Origin: Nakamurella sp040546275 | GTDB taxonomy: Bacteria > Actinomycetota > Actinomycetes > Mycobacteriales > Nakamurellaceae | DNA length: 64,000 bases | Reading direction: 5' to 3' | Assembly: GCF_040546275.1 (NCBI RefSeq) | Contig: NZ_JBEPNO010000009.1 | Coordinates: forward strand, 62,001-126,000 | Shown: piece by piece, positions 44,953-52,173 of the stretch | Numbering within the stretch: position 1 is the first letter of the stretch | How the letters are laid out: each line of letters begins with the position of its first letter | Made by a program: the position numbers and the translations under genes | The notes under the pieces: generated by a model | Databases searched by the model: none | The model's input: the letters and a program-made list of their open reading frames with translations, nothing else | What the model was told of the DNA's origin: nothing

Positions 44953-45327
44953 TCAGATCCGCTCCACGCACAGCACCAGCCGCGAGGTCGGACTCGGCGG
45001 TCCGCGCAACACCCCGAGCAGAGCCCGCCGGGCCGCCGGCGAGTCGGTGGCCGAGTCCGTCGGACACCGCTGCCCCAGCAACCCGACTCCCGCGGCCGCC
45101 AGCATCAGCAATGCGCACATCTCGAGGGCCGGGCGGTCGGTCACGCCGTCTGCAGAAGGATCAGCCACGGCAGGTGTGGGCACGGCCGGGCCGGCGACGG
45201 CGACGTACGCGGACACCGAGGCAGCCTGGGCCACCATGCGATGGCCGGCCCGGCCGTCGTGTGCGCTGAGGAGGTACAGACTCAGCAGCCCCACCATCAG
45301 AGCGGCCAGCAGGAGCACTCGTCGCAT
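44953..45327 (-). CDS. Small membrane protein, possibly DUF6153-like
   Basis: A 124-aa protein with an N-terminal hydrophobic segment (about 3-22, VLLLAALMVGLLSLYLL) and a second one near residues 70-86 (MCALLMLAAAGVGLL). The segment between is polar, with His and Met (HDGRAGHRMV). The layout resembles actinobacterial DUF6153 proteins, which have two hydrophobic stretches and are of unknown function. AGGGGGGCGGG stands just before the ATG. Five 11-bp repeats lie upstream. It is probably cotranscribed with the L,D-transpeptidase. Confidence 0.6.
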   Translation of the reverse strand: MRRVLLLAALMVGLLSLYLLSAHDGRAGHRMVAQAASVSAYVAVAGPAVPTPAVADPSADGVTDRPALEMCALLMLAAAGVGLLGQRCPTDSATDSPAARRALLGVLRGPPSPTSRLVLCVERI

Positions 45328-45342
45328 CTACCCGCCCCCCTG

Positions 45343-45397
45343 TCGCTGTCGTATCGCTGTCGGATCGCCGTCGTGTCGCTGTCGTGTCTGTGTCGTG
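45343..45397 (-). repeat. Five 11-bp direct repeats in the leader of the small membrane-protein gene
   Basis: Units of the form TCGCTGTCGTR repeat five times without gaps, starting 15 bp before the ATG of the minus-strand gene at 45327. Eleven base pairs is close to one turn of the helix, so a protein binding each unit would sit on one face. A simple repeat with no function is equally possible. Confidence 0.6.
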
Positions 45398-45486
45398 CTG
45401 GTTGCGATTTCCACCGATTCTACCGGTTCAAGAACAAGTAAAATCGGTGTCAGCGAATCGCGTGGATGCGCTCACCTGCGGACCAC

Positions 45487-46314
45487 TCACAGGCGGCCGA
45501 AAGCGGTGACGACGGCTCGCTGCCAGAGTCGGTTCGACAGCGACCCGACCGCATGCCCGAGCCGCGCGTCGTTCCCGACCAGCACCCGCGGCCTGCCTCG
45601 CGCGGCTCCCCGCAGGATGATCGCAGCGGCGTCGGCGGCGGAGGTCCGAGCCAGCTTCTCCTCGAACAGATCTGAACGGCCCGAGGGCTCCTCGCCCGCG
45701 TTGACCGTGCCGTTGCGCGCGATCGAGGTCCGGACGCCGCCGGGATGTACACATGTGACGGCGACCGGATGACGCGCGATCAGCATCTCCATCCGGAGTG
45801 ATTCGGTAAATCCCCGGACGGCATACTTCGCGGCGACATAGGCACTCTGCGTCGGCATCGCGACGAGTCCGAAGAGACTGGAGATATTCACCAGATTGCC
45901 ATGGCCGGAGGCGATCAAATACGGCAGGAAGGCCTTCGTACCGTTCACGACGCCCCAGAAGTCCACCGCCATCACGCGTTCGATATCGGTAAAACTCATC
46001 CCCAGCACATCACCGCCATGCGAGACGCCGGCATTGTTGATGACCAGTTCGACCCGGCCGAATTCCAGCCCGACCGATTCGGCATACCTCAGCACGGCCT
46101 CCCGATCGGTCACGTCGAGCCGGTCCGATCTCAGCATCGCCGCTACGGCGGGGCTCGTCGAGCGGACCAGGTCCACCGTCCCCGCCAGACCGGCCTCGTC
46201 CACGTCGGAGATCACCACCACAGCCCCCGCCGCGGCCAGCGCAACCGCCAGGGCCCGCCCGATCCCCGAACCCGCGCCGGTCACCACAGCCACCCGACCT
46301 CGAAAACGACCCAT
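45487..46314 (-). CDS. Short-chain dehydrogenase/reductase
   Basis: A 275-aa classical SDR. The cofactor motif is TGAGSGIG near the N-terminus, then DVTD, NNAG (INNAGVSHGG), the catalytic Ser in ISSL, and YVAAK with Tyr and Lys. The substrate is unknown; oxidation of lipids or steroids is typical of relatives. The ATG at 46314 was chosen at the start of the fold; the frame extends to 46530 inside the opposite gene. Its start is 27 bp from that of the divergent glycosylase gene. Confidence 0.87.
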   Translation of the reverse strand: MGRFRGRVAVVTGAGSGIGRALAVALAAAGAVVVISDVDEAGLAGTVDLVRSTSPAVAAMLRSDRLDVTDREAVLRYAESVGLEFGRVELVINNAGVSHGGDVLGMSFTDIERVMAVDFWGVVNGTKAFLPYLIASGHGNLVNISSLFGLVAMPTQSAYVAAKYAVRGFTESLRMEMLIARHPVAVTCVHPGGVRTSIARNGTVNAGEEPSGRSDLFEEKLARTSAADAAAIILRGAARGRPRVLVGNDARLGHAVGSLSNRLWQRAVVTAFGRL

Positions 46315-46341
46315 GCGATGAAGAATAGAATCGCTGACGAC

Positions 46342-47262
46342 ATGGGCGACCCGATGACCGAGAGAGTGCTCGAATCCGCGCGCCCGGTCGACCTGGCCTC
46401 CACCATCGGCCCGCTCCGCCACGGCCCCGGCGACCCGTGCCATTCCGCCGGCGCCGACGGCACGATCTGGCGTACGTCGATGATGCCCACTGGGCCCGTC
46501 ACCTATCTGCTCGATCAACTCGGCGCGCATCAGATCCGTTGTCGTGCTTGGGGTCCGGGCGCTGCCGAACTGATCGATGGCCTCGGCGACCTGCTGGGCG
46601 AAACGGACGATTCAAGCACCTTCGCACCGGAGGACCCCAAGCTGGTCGACGCCCATCGGCGCCACCCCGGACTGCGGATCCCCCGGACCGGCCGGGTCCT
46701 GGAGTCCCTGATCCCGGCGATCCTCGAGCAGAAGGTCACCGGGAAGGAGGCGTTCCGGGCCTGGCGGGTGCTGGTCACCCGACATGGGACGGATGCTCCA
46801 GGCCCGGCACCCACCGGCATGCGGGTGCCGCCGACTGCCGAGCAGTGGCGCATGGTGCCGTCGTGGGACTTCCACCGCGCCGGCGTCGACCCGAAGCGCT
46901 CGTCGACCGTCGTGACGTGCGCGCGGTTCGCGCGACAACTGGAAGGCTGCACCGGCCTGGACTCGGCCGGTGCCCGTGCCCGGCTGATGTCGATCCCCGG
47001 GATCGGCGCCTGGACGGCCGCCGAGGTGGGGCAACGTGCCCTCGGCGACGCAGACGCCCTGTCCGTCGGCGATTTCCACCTGTCCGGGGTGATCGGCTGG
47101 ACGATGCTCGGCCGACCGATCGACGACGCCGAGATGGTCGCCTACCTCGAGCCGCTACGGCCGCACCGTCATCGGGTGGTTCGGTTGCTGGAAGTCAGCG
47201 GGCAGGCGTTCAAACCAAGATTCGGGCCGCGGATCACCATCCAGGACCATCGCGGTCACTGA
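46342..47262 (+). CDS. DNA-3-methyladenine glycosylase-like protein, HhH-GPD superfamily
   Basis: A 306-aa base-excision repair glycosylase of the AlkA/HhH-GPD group, which removes alkylated or oxidised purines. The core shows LIPAILEQKVTGKEAFRAW, the helix-hairpin-helix SIPGIGAWTAAEVGQRAL and the catalytic Asp in SVGDFHL. The N-terminal part is a divergent AlkA-like domain. Start alternatives are ATG 46318, 46342 or 46354, none with a clear ribosome site. A second alkylation-repair remnant lies at 51.7-52.1 kb, so this may be the only intact one nearby. Confidence 0.85.
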   Translation: MGDPMTERVLESARPVDLASTIGPLRHGPGDPCHSAGADGTIWRTSMMPTGPVTYLLDQLGAHQIRCRAWGPGAAELIDGLGDLLGETDDSSTFAPEDPKLVDAHRRHPGLRIPRTGRVLESLIPAILEQKVTGKEAFRAWRVLVTRHGTDAPGPAPTGMRVPPTAEQWRMVPSWDFHRAGVDPKRSSTVVTCARFARQLEGCTGLDSAGARARLMSIPGIGAWTAAEVGQRALGDADALSVGDFHLSGVIGWTMLGRPIDDAEMVAYLEPLRPHRHRVVRLLEVSGQAFKPRFGPRITIQDHRGH

Positions 47263-47301
47263 ACTCCACCCGCATCTCACCCGTAGCCGTCGTCGACCCG
47301 G

Positions 47302-47505
47302 TCAGAGCACCAAAACCAGGACGACGGCAACGATCACGATCGACAGGATGACGGGGATCAGCAGGCCGGGCCAGACCCAGAGCCGCTGCAGCCCGGTCCT
47401 GGCCTCTGTCTCGGAACCCGATCCCTGGGGACCTGACTCCACGAACCGCCGGAACATCTGGGTGTCCGCGATGTCGTGGGGATCGTCCGCGCCGGGGCTC
47501 GTCAT
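47302..47505 (-). CDS. Small tail-anchored-type membrane protein
   Basis: A 67-aa protein starting MTSPGADDPHD. The N-terminal 43 residues are acidic and polar; the C-terminus ends in one long hydrophobic helix (WPGLLIPVILSIVIVAVV) with almost nothing after it. A longer frame to 47829 crosses the repeat region and reads as low-complexity Arg/Pro sequence, so I take the ATG at 47505, preceded by TTGGATG. No family is recognised. The gene converges with the glycosylase gene. Confidence 0.55.
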   Translation of the reverse strand: MTSPGADDPHDIADTQMFRRFVESGPQGSGSETEARTGLQRLWVWPGLLIPVILSIVIVAVVLVLVL

Positions 47506-47632
47506 GGGTACATCCAACACCACCGGCGCCGCTGACGGGTCGACGTACGAGCTCGATCCGTCGACTCCGCTGGTCGCTTCCCGGAATTCCGTCGGGGTGG
47601 TCGGCCGCCACCGGTCTTTCGGATGGCGGGGG

Positions 47633-47676
47633 CATGTCCGTTTTGTCCCATAGCCGTTCCGGGCTGGAACGTCCGA
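47633..47676 (+). repeat. Direct repeat copy 1 with internal inverted repeat
   Basis: It starts CATGTCCG, contains TTTTGTCCCATAG, and has the inverted repeat GTTCC-GGGCT-GGAAC. The second copy, 135 bp further on, matches at roughly 85% of positions. Confidence 0.75.
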
Positions 47677-47711
47677 CCCCGTCCGAACCCGGCCCTCTGG
47701 CGCCCGCCGTG

Positions 47712-47791
47712 CATGGTCCGGTCTCGGCATGGGCCGGTCTCGCGACGGTCCGGTCTCGCGACGGTCCGGTCTCGGCATGGGCCGGTCTCGG
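47712..47791 (+). repeat. Tandem repeat of about 16 bp, five copies
   Basis: Units alternate between CATGGGCCGGTCTCGG and CGGTCCGGTCTCGCGA forms. They lie between the two long direct repeats. The shared core is CCGGTCTCG. Confidence 0.75.
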
Positions 47792-47810
47792 CAGATCAGG
47801 GGCTCTCCTG

Positions 47811-47856
47811 CATGTCCGATTCGTCCCATGAGCGTTCCGGGCTGGAACGTCTCCGA
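47811..47856 (+). repeat. Direct repeat copy 2 with internal inverted repeat
   Basis: It starts CATGTCCGATTCGTCCC and again contains GTTCC-GGGCT-GGAAC, followed by GTCTCCGA. It lies 140 bp before the DUF222-HNH start codon. Confidence 0.75.
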
Positions 47857-47995
47857 TCGCCTCGACAGCCCTCCCGCGTCCTCTTGACCAAGGACTGTCG
47901 GTGGTCCGGACTAGCCTCGAACGTACGTACAAACAGTGTCGGTGCCCCCCTCCGACCAGCAGTGATCATCCCATGTTCGAACCGAGAGGCAGCCC

Positions 47996-49633
47996 GTGAA
48001 TGTGCTCAGCATCGATCCGAAGGCCGACCCGCCGAGTTTAATACCGACCTCGAAACCGACCGACCTAGGTCACGACGAGCTGGAACTGATCCGCGTCCGG
48101 TTGAGCGCAGCTGCCGGCCGGATGGCGTCTGCCGAGTGCTGGTGGCTCGATCTGGTCGCCGAGTGCGACGAGACGCTGGCCTGGTTCGGCTACGGCGTCC
48201 GCGACTGCGCTCACTGGGTCGCGTATTCCTGTTCGATGAGTCTCGGCACAGCCCGCGAACACGTTCGTGTCGCGCGGGCGCTCCGCACGTTGCCGCTGAT
48301 CCACGGCGAGTTCGCCGCCGGACGGTTGTCCTATTCCAAGGTCCGTGAGGCAACTCGGATCGCGGGCCGTGTCGAGGAAGCCACCCTGCTCTCGCTGGCC
48401 CAGACCCTGACCGCCTCGCAGTTCGAGACCTCCACCCGAAAGTTCCGCAAATATGATCCGGATCGGGTGGAGCAACAGAAACGACGCAAGGCCCGGTGGT
48501 TCGTCGACGACGACGGGATGGTGGTCCTGACTGCCCGCCTGCCGGCCGAGGAGGGGGCGGAACTCATCGCGGCCCTTGATTCGTCGGCGCACCAGCTGTC
48601 AGCGCAGCGCGCCGACGCCACCCCTGGCACATCATCACCATCAGCAGATTCCACGCAGCCGCCCGGTGCCGGAGCCCCTTTCGGCATCTTCGACAACTGC
48701 ACTGTGGAAGCCTCCGCGGTTCGGCGAGCACCCGATCCATCGGTGAGCTGCGTCGATGCGCTGCTCCGCGTCGCGCGCGGGTTCTTGGCCGGCAGCCCCG
48801 CGGATCCGTCCGGCGAGGATCGCCATCTGGTCGTGGTGCACGTCGATGCCCGCCTTCTCGCCGAGACGGTCGGACTGCCGGTCCCCGAGTCGGTGGCGCC
48901 TGAATCGGTAGCGCCTGAGCCACTGAGTTCCCCATCGGAGGCGCCGCCGGCGGCCGAAAGGCTGCGGGCCGCAGACGAGCACGAGCACCTGGACGTCTCG
49001 GCGGTCCCCGCGGAGAAATGCTGCGAGGTCGCCCGCATCGGTGGCGTCGCACCGGGAACGGCGGCGAGGCTGGCGTGCGACGCGATGGTCGTCGCCATGG
49101 TCCGCGGTCACGCGGGCGCGGTCCTGAACTACGGCCGCAGGCGACGGCTGGTTTCGCCGCACCAACGGAGGGCCCTGATGGTCCGGGACGGCAGCTGTCA
49201 GTTCCCGTCCTGTGCCCGGACGACGCACCTCGTGGCCCACCACGTGCAGCACTGGGCCGCCGGTGGTACGACGGATCTCGGCAATCTGGTTCTGCTGTGC
49301 CAGCTCCACCACATGGCAGTCCACGAAGCCGGTTTCGGCGTCGCAGCCGCGGCGGACTCGACGAAGTCGGTACCCCGGTGGCAGTTCACCGACCCCGGAG
49401 GCATCGTGCTCGAGCCCGGTCGCTTCCGTGTCGATCAAGGCGACGGGTCCGGGTTCAGGACTACCTTCCCGTTGGACCGGGATCTGGACGAGATCACCCG
49501 GTGGACAGATCGTGGGTCCGAAGCCATCCGCCCGCGGTGGGCCGGAGAGAAGGTCAGCATCGGTGACATCGTCGACGTCCTACTGCGAAACACTCTTGAC
49601 AGCAACCCCATCGACCGTCAGAAGGCGGCGTGA
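47996..49633 (+). CDS. HNH endonuclease of the DUF222/13E12 repeat family
   Basis: A 545-aa protein with an N-terminal DUF222 domain (about 25-340, including ARALRTLPLIHGEFAAG and KVREATRIA) and a C-terminal HNH nuclease domain. The HNH part shows the Cys pair in CQFPSCAR, HLVAHHVQHWAAGG with the central His pair, TDLGNLVLLCQLHH. This is a multicopy family in actinobacteria, known as REP13E12-associated genes in M. tuberculosis and often linked to phage attachment sites. The biological role is unsettled. It starts at GTG 47996, with GAGAGG upstream. Confidence 0.9.
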   Translation: MNVLSIDPKADPPSLIPTSKPTDLGHDELELIRVRLSAAAGRMASAECWWLDLVAECDETLAWFGYGVRDCAHWVAYSCSMSLGTAREHVRVARALRTLPLIHGEFAAGRLSYSKVREATRIAGRVEEATLLSLAQTLTASQFETSTRKFRKYDPDRVEQQKRRKARWFVDDDGMVVLTARLPAEEGAELIAALDSSAHQLSAQRADATPGTSSPSADSTQPPGAGAPFGIFDNCTVEASAVRRAPDPSVSCVDALLRVARGFLAGSPADPSGEDRHLVVVHVDARLLAETVGLPVPESVAPESVAPEPLSSPSEAPPAAERLRAADEHEHLDVSAVPAEKCCEVARIGGVAPGTAARLACDAMVVAMVRGHAGAVLNYGRRRRLVSPHQRRALMVRDGSCQFPSCARTTHLVAHHVQHWAAGGTTDLGNLVLLCQLHHMAVHEAGFGVAAAADSTKSVPRWQFTDPGGIVLEPGRFRVDQGDGSGFRTTFPLDRDLDEITRWTDRGSEAIRPRWAGEKVSIGDIVDVLLRNTLDSNPIDRQKAA

Positions 49634-49711
49634 TCGGACCGTTGTGGGGCCATGGCCCGGGGGCGCCCGTGGGGCCATTGCTCTGCGCGCACCCGGGGGG
49701 CTACGGTTTGG

Positions 49712-49820
49712 GCTCGTGAAGGTGTGAGGAAGCCGGTGTAAATCCGGCACGGTCGCGCCACTGTGAGCAGCGTTCGGGGTCTCCCCGGTTTCTGTGAGTC
49801 AGGTCTTCCGCCTTCACGTG
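49712..49820 (+). ncRNA. Cobalamin riboswitch
   Basis: A 5' leader element with the hallmark GAAGCCGGTGTAAATCCGGC, then GGTCGCGCCACTGTGA (B12-box region) and GAGTCAGGTC. The closing stem pairs GTGAAGG (49716-49722) with CCTTCAC (49811-49817). It lies 44 bp before cbtB, so adenosylcobalamin (or another cobamide) should shut off the cbtB-cbtA operon. This fits a cobalt transport or cobamide-linked operon. Confidence 0.92.
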
Positions 49821-49832
49821 CCCCCTCGATCA

Positions 49833-49849
49833 CGGGACGCAGAATCCCG
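49833..49849 (+). promoter_or_regulatory. Hairpin directly before the cbtB ribosome-binding site
   Basis: CGGGA at 49833-49837 pairs with TCCCG at 49845-49849 across a 7-nt loop, ending one base before AAGGAG (49851-49856). It may be part of the riboswitch expression platform and could affect ribosome access. The short stem gives only modest confidence. Confidence 0.4.
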
Positions 49850-49863
49850 GAAGGAGCTCCACC

Positions 49864-50091
49864 ATGACCACTGCTGCCACCAGCGTGGCGTCACCGACGG
49901 CCATCCCCACCCAGGTCGTCATCCCACTGTCCAAGGCTGCAGCCTGGCTGATCACGGCCACATCCCTGGCGCTCGCCGTGTACTACTTCGTGGGCATCGA
50001 CCAGGGCGCCACCTCGGTCTTCGGGAGCAACACCGCCATCCACGAATTCGTGCACGACGCACGCCACTTCCTCGGCTTCCCCTGTCACTGA
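49864..50091 (+). CDS. cbtB: Cobalt transporter subunit CbtB
   Basis: A 75-aa membrane protein with one transmembrane helix (about 25-45) and the CbtB C-terminal His motif HEFVHDARHFLGFPCH, in which the His and Cys side chains would bind cobalt. AAGGAG lies 7 nt before the ATG. CbtB and CbtA form a cobalt uptake pair that typically sits under a cobalamin riboswitch, as here. Confidence 0.9.
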   Translation: MTTAATSVASPTAIPTQVVIPLSKAAAWLITATSLALAVYYFVGIDQGATSVFGSNTAIHEFVHDARHFLGFPCH

Positions 50092-50113
50092 GCCGATCTC
50101 AGTCACCGAGCCC

Positions 50114-50983
50114 GTGAACATCGCAGCCAAATTGATTCTCAGAGGCCTGCTGGTCGGCGCCATCGCCGGCCTGTTGGCGCTCGCCTTCACTCGCATCTTC
50201 GCCGAACCGGTGATCAACAGGGCGATCGACTACGAATCCGCACGGGACGAGGCGCAGCACGCCTTGGACAAGGCTGCGGGCCTGCCCGTCGACGAACACG
50301 GCCACGACATCTTCAGCCGGACGATCCAGGCCAATCTCGGCATCGGAGTGGGGATGATCCTCTTCGGTGCTGCCGTTGGCACCCTGTTCGCGGTGGTCTA
50401 CACCGTGTCCCTCGGCCGGGTGGGCGCGCTCCGGCCTCGGACGCTCGCAGTCCTCGTCGCAGGCGGAGGATTCCTCGCGCTCTACCTGGTGCCGTTTCTT
50501 GCCTATCCGGCCAACCCTCCGGCCATCGGCCACAAGGACACGATCAAGGAACGCAGCGTTCTGTATCTGCTGATGGTGGCCGCCGCAATCGTGTTCCTCG
50601 CGTTCGCCGTGCTGCTCGGCAAGCGGCTGACGGCACGCTTCGGCCACTGGAACGCGCCACTGATCGCCGCGGCGGCCTATGTCGTCGTGATCGGCGCGGC
50701 GACAGCCCTGTTGCCGTCATTCGGGATGCTCGCCACGAACGTCCAGCACTACGGGGCGCAGGCCACCGAGACGCCACTGCCCCTGCTGGATACCAAGGGC
50801 ACCATCGTCTTCCCCGGTTTCCCGGCCGACGATCTGATCCAGTTCCGACTGTATTCGGTGGGCGCCCAGCTCGTCCTCTGGGCGGCCATCGGGTTGCTGT
50901 TCGCTCCGCTGGCCCACCGGGTGCTGGAACCGACGGACCGTCTTCGACAGGCGTCAGGTGATCGGGAGAAAGCGGCTGTCTGA
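50114..50983 (+). CDS. cbtA: Cobalt transporter subunit CbtA
   Basis: A 289-aa protein with five to six transmembrane segments, the partner of CbtB in cobalt import. Typical features are the N-terminal GLLVGAIAGLLA, the loop AYPANPPAIGHKDTI, and the C-terminal FPADDLIQFRLYSVGAQL. It starts at GTG 50114, 22 bp after cbtB, and is covered by the same riboswitch. Its last 26 bp overlap the start of the FhuF-like gene. Confidence 0.9.
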   Translation: MNIAAKLILRGLLVGAIAGLLALAFTRIFAEPVINRAIDYESARDEAQHALDKAAGLPVDEHGHDIFSRTIQANLGIGVGMILFGAAVGTLFAVVYTVSLGRVGALRPRTLAVLVAGGGFLALYLVPFLAYPANPPAIGHKDTIKERSVLYLLMVAAAIVFLAFAVLLGKRLTARFGHWNAPLIAAAAYVVVIGAATALLPSFGMLATNVQHYGAQATETPLPLLDTKGTIVFPGFPADDLIQFRLYSVGAQLVLWAAIGLLFAPLAHRVLEPTDRLRQASGDREKAAV

Positions 50984-51683
50984 CGACGTCATCGACGAGA
51001 TCGCTGATCTCGGACCGCATTTCGCAATGGAGATCAGCGATCCCGATAGCGGCGACGGCAACAACAGCAGCAACAACGGTGATCCCTGGCAACCGATTGG
51101 TGCCTTGATCGATGGCTCCGCAACTCTTCTGACGCGCTACCGGCAGGTCCAGGACGCACTGACCGCGATGTCCGGGGCACCGGTCGAACTGCGGGTCGCC
51201 GCCTCGGTGGGTCATCTCGGTCTCGTCGCCAGGTTGGTCTGCCCGGCGTTCGGAGCTGCGCTCCTCGGCTACCGGCTCGACCTCACCGGGGTGAGGTGGC
51301 AGCCGGTGGTGGGCGGAATCCTGCCGCTCTCCGTTCCGCGCTCCGCGCTGACACCGGGGATCGGGACGACCCAAATCGTCGGTGCGCCGATCATCGACCT
51401 GCTCGACCGGACGAACGGACTTTCTGTCTCTCGGAAAGTACTGTGGGGCAACGTATTCTCGGCCGTGAACGGGGCCGCTAACACCGTCTCCAGTATCCGA
51501 CCCGATCTGGCCGACCGAGCTCGCGCGCTCGCCGGCGAAGTGCTTGCCGGATCACCCCTTCGCGACACGTTCGTCGGGACCCCGGGCCGCGACGGCCGCC
51601 GGCGGAGCTGCTGCCTGATCTACCGGATCGCCCCACCGAACAGTGGAAGTTATTGCGGCGACTGCATTCTCGCGGTCAACTGA
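50958..51683 (+). CDS. FhuF-like (2Fe-2S) iron reductase family protein
   Basis: A 241-aa protein of the FhuF/ferric iron reductase family. The C-terminal cluster-binding signature RRSCCLIYR...YCGDCI gives the Cys-Cys-x(n)-Cys-xx-Cys ligand set. The upstream part has the FhuF-like fold with LRVAASVGHLGLVARLVCPAFGA. FhuF proteins reduce ferric siderophores; here the gene overlaps cbtA by 26 bp and sits under a cobalamin riboswitch, which suggests a redox role tied to cobalt or corrinoid uptake. GTG 50958 was chosen; an alternative is ATG 51027. Confidence 0.83.
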   Translation: MIGRKRLSDDVIDEIADLGPHFAMEISDPDSGDGNNSSNNGDPWQPIGALIDGSATLLTRYRQVQDALTAMSGAPVELRVAASVGHLGLVARLVCPAFGAALLGYRLDLTGVRWQPVVGGILPLSVPRSALTPGIGTTQIVGAPIIDLLDRTNGLSVSRKVLWGNVFSAVNGAANTVSSIRPDLADRARALAGEVLAGSPLRDTFVGTPGRDGRRRSCCLIYRIAPPNSGSYCGDCILAVN

Positions 51684-52143
51684 GCAAATCGACCGCGGCA
51701 CTTCCGGACGGTCTTCCGTTGATCTGCAACTCGATGCGGTGTCTACCGGGGTAGTGCACGCGAGTGGTGATGGGCCGGAACGAATGTCGTTTGACGATGG
51801 CCAGATCCTGCCCACCCGGAAGATCACGTACCGCGAGCTTGAAGACCTTCGGCGACGTGGAGCCATTCGCCTTGACGAAATGCACCACGTAGTCGATAGC
51901 CAGGTGGACGATTTCCGGTCCGTCGTGACGAAGGCCGAACGACAGTTCCACGACCTCGCCCATCGTCACTGCCGACCGATCGAGCACCAGCGGCGAGACC
52001 TGCAGACCTGCGACCTCGGGAAAGCCCATCAGCCGCAACGCCTCCGGATGTCCCTGCTTGATCAGCGTCCGCATCGCATGTCGGACGAGTCGTGCGGTGG
52101 TCAGGGCCGGCGCACCCAGCCATCGCTCAGCCGTGCGGAGCGC
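51676..52143 (-). pseudogene. DNA alkylation repair protein, 5'-truncated remnant
   Basis: The minus strand encodes the last 155 residues of an AlkD-like HEAT-repeat DNA alkylation repair protein: TAERWLGAP, RHAMRTLIKQGHPEALRLMG, DYVVHFVKANGSTSPKVFKL, and the C-terminal RRH-like KRHSF and YPGRHRIELQINGRPSGSAAVD. Full-length relatives have about 370 residues, so roughly 215 N-terminal residues are missing. Upstream of TAERW the frame runs into the antisense of a sensor kinase. The open frame to 53055 is therefore chimeric and not a real protein. Confidence 0.8.
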
Positions 52144-52173
52144 GAGATCGGCCTCGAGCCGACTGAGATCCCG

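Larger units (their letters stand above)
47506..47995 (+). other. Repeat-rich non-coding stretch
   Basis: About 490 bp without a credible gene. It contains a pair of about 45-bp direct repeats (47633-47676 and 47811-47856), a five-copy tandem repeat between them, and the leader of the DUF222-HNH gene. Several frames are open but consist of repeat-coded Arg/Pro/Gly peptides. Confidence 0.65.

Noticed and set aside
45412..45450. Inverted repeat ACCGATT/AATCGGT after the SDR gene as terminator
   Set aside because: The arms are only 7 bp with a loop of about 21 nt and no T-run on the relevant strand.
47712..47791. Tandem units as a CRISPR array
   Set aside because: Units are directly adjacent without spacers and no cas genes are present.
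47234..47932. Minus-strand frames spanning the repeat region as proteins
   Set aside because: They consist of repeat-coded peptides rich in Arg, Pro and Gly, with no ribosome site; only the 67-aa protein at the end is credible.
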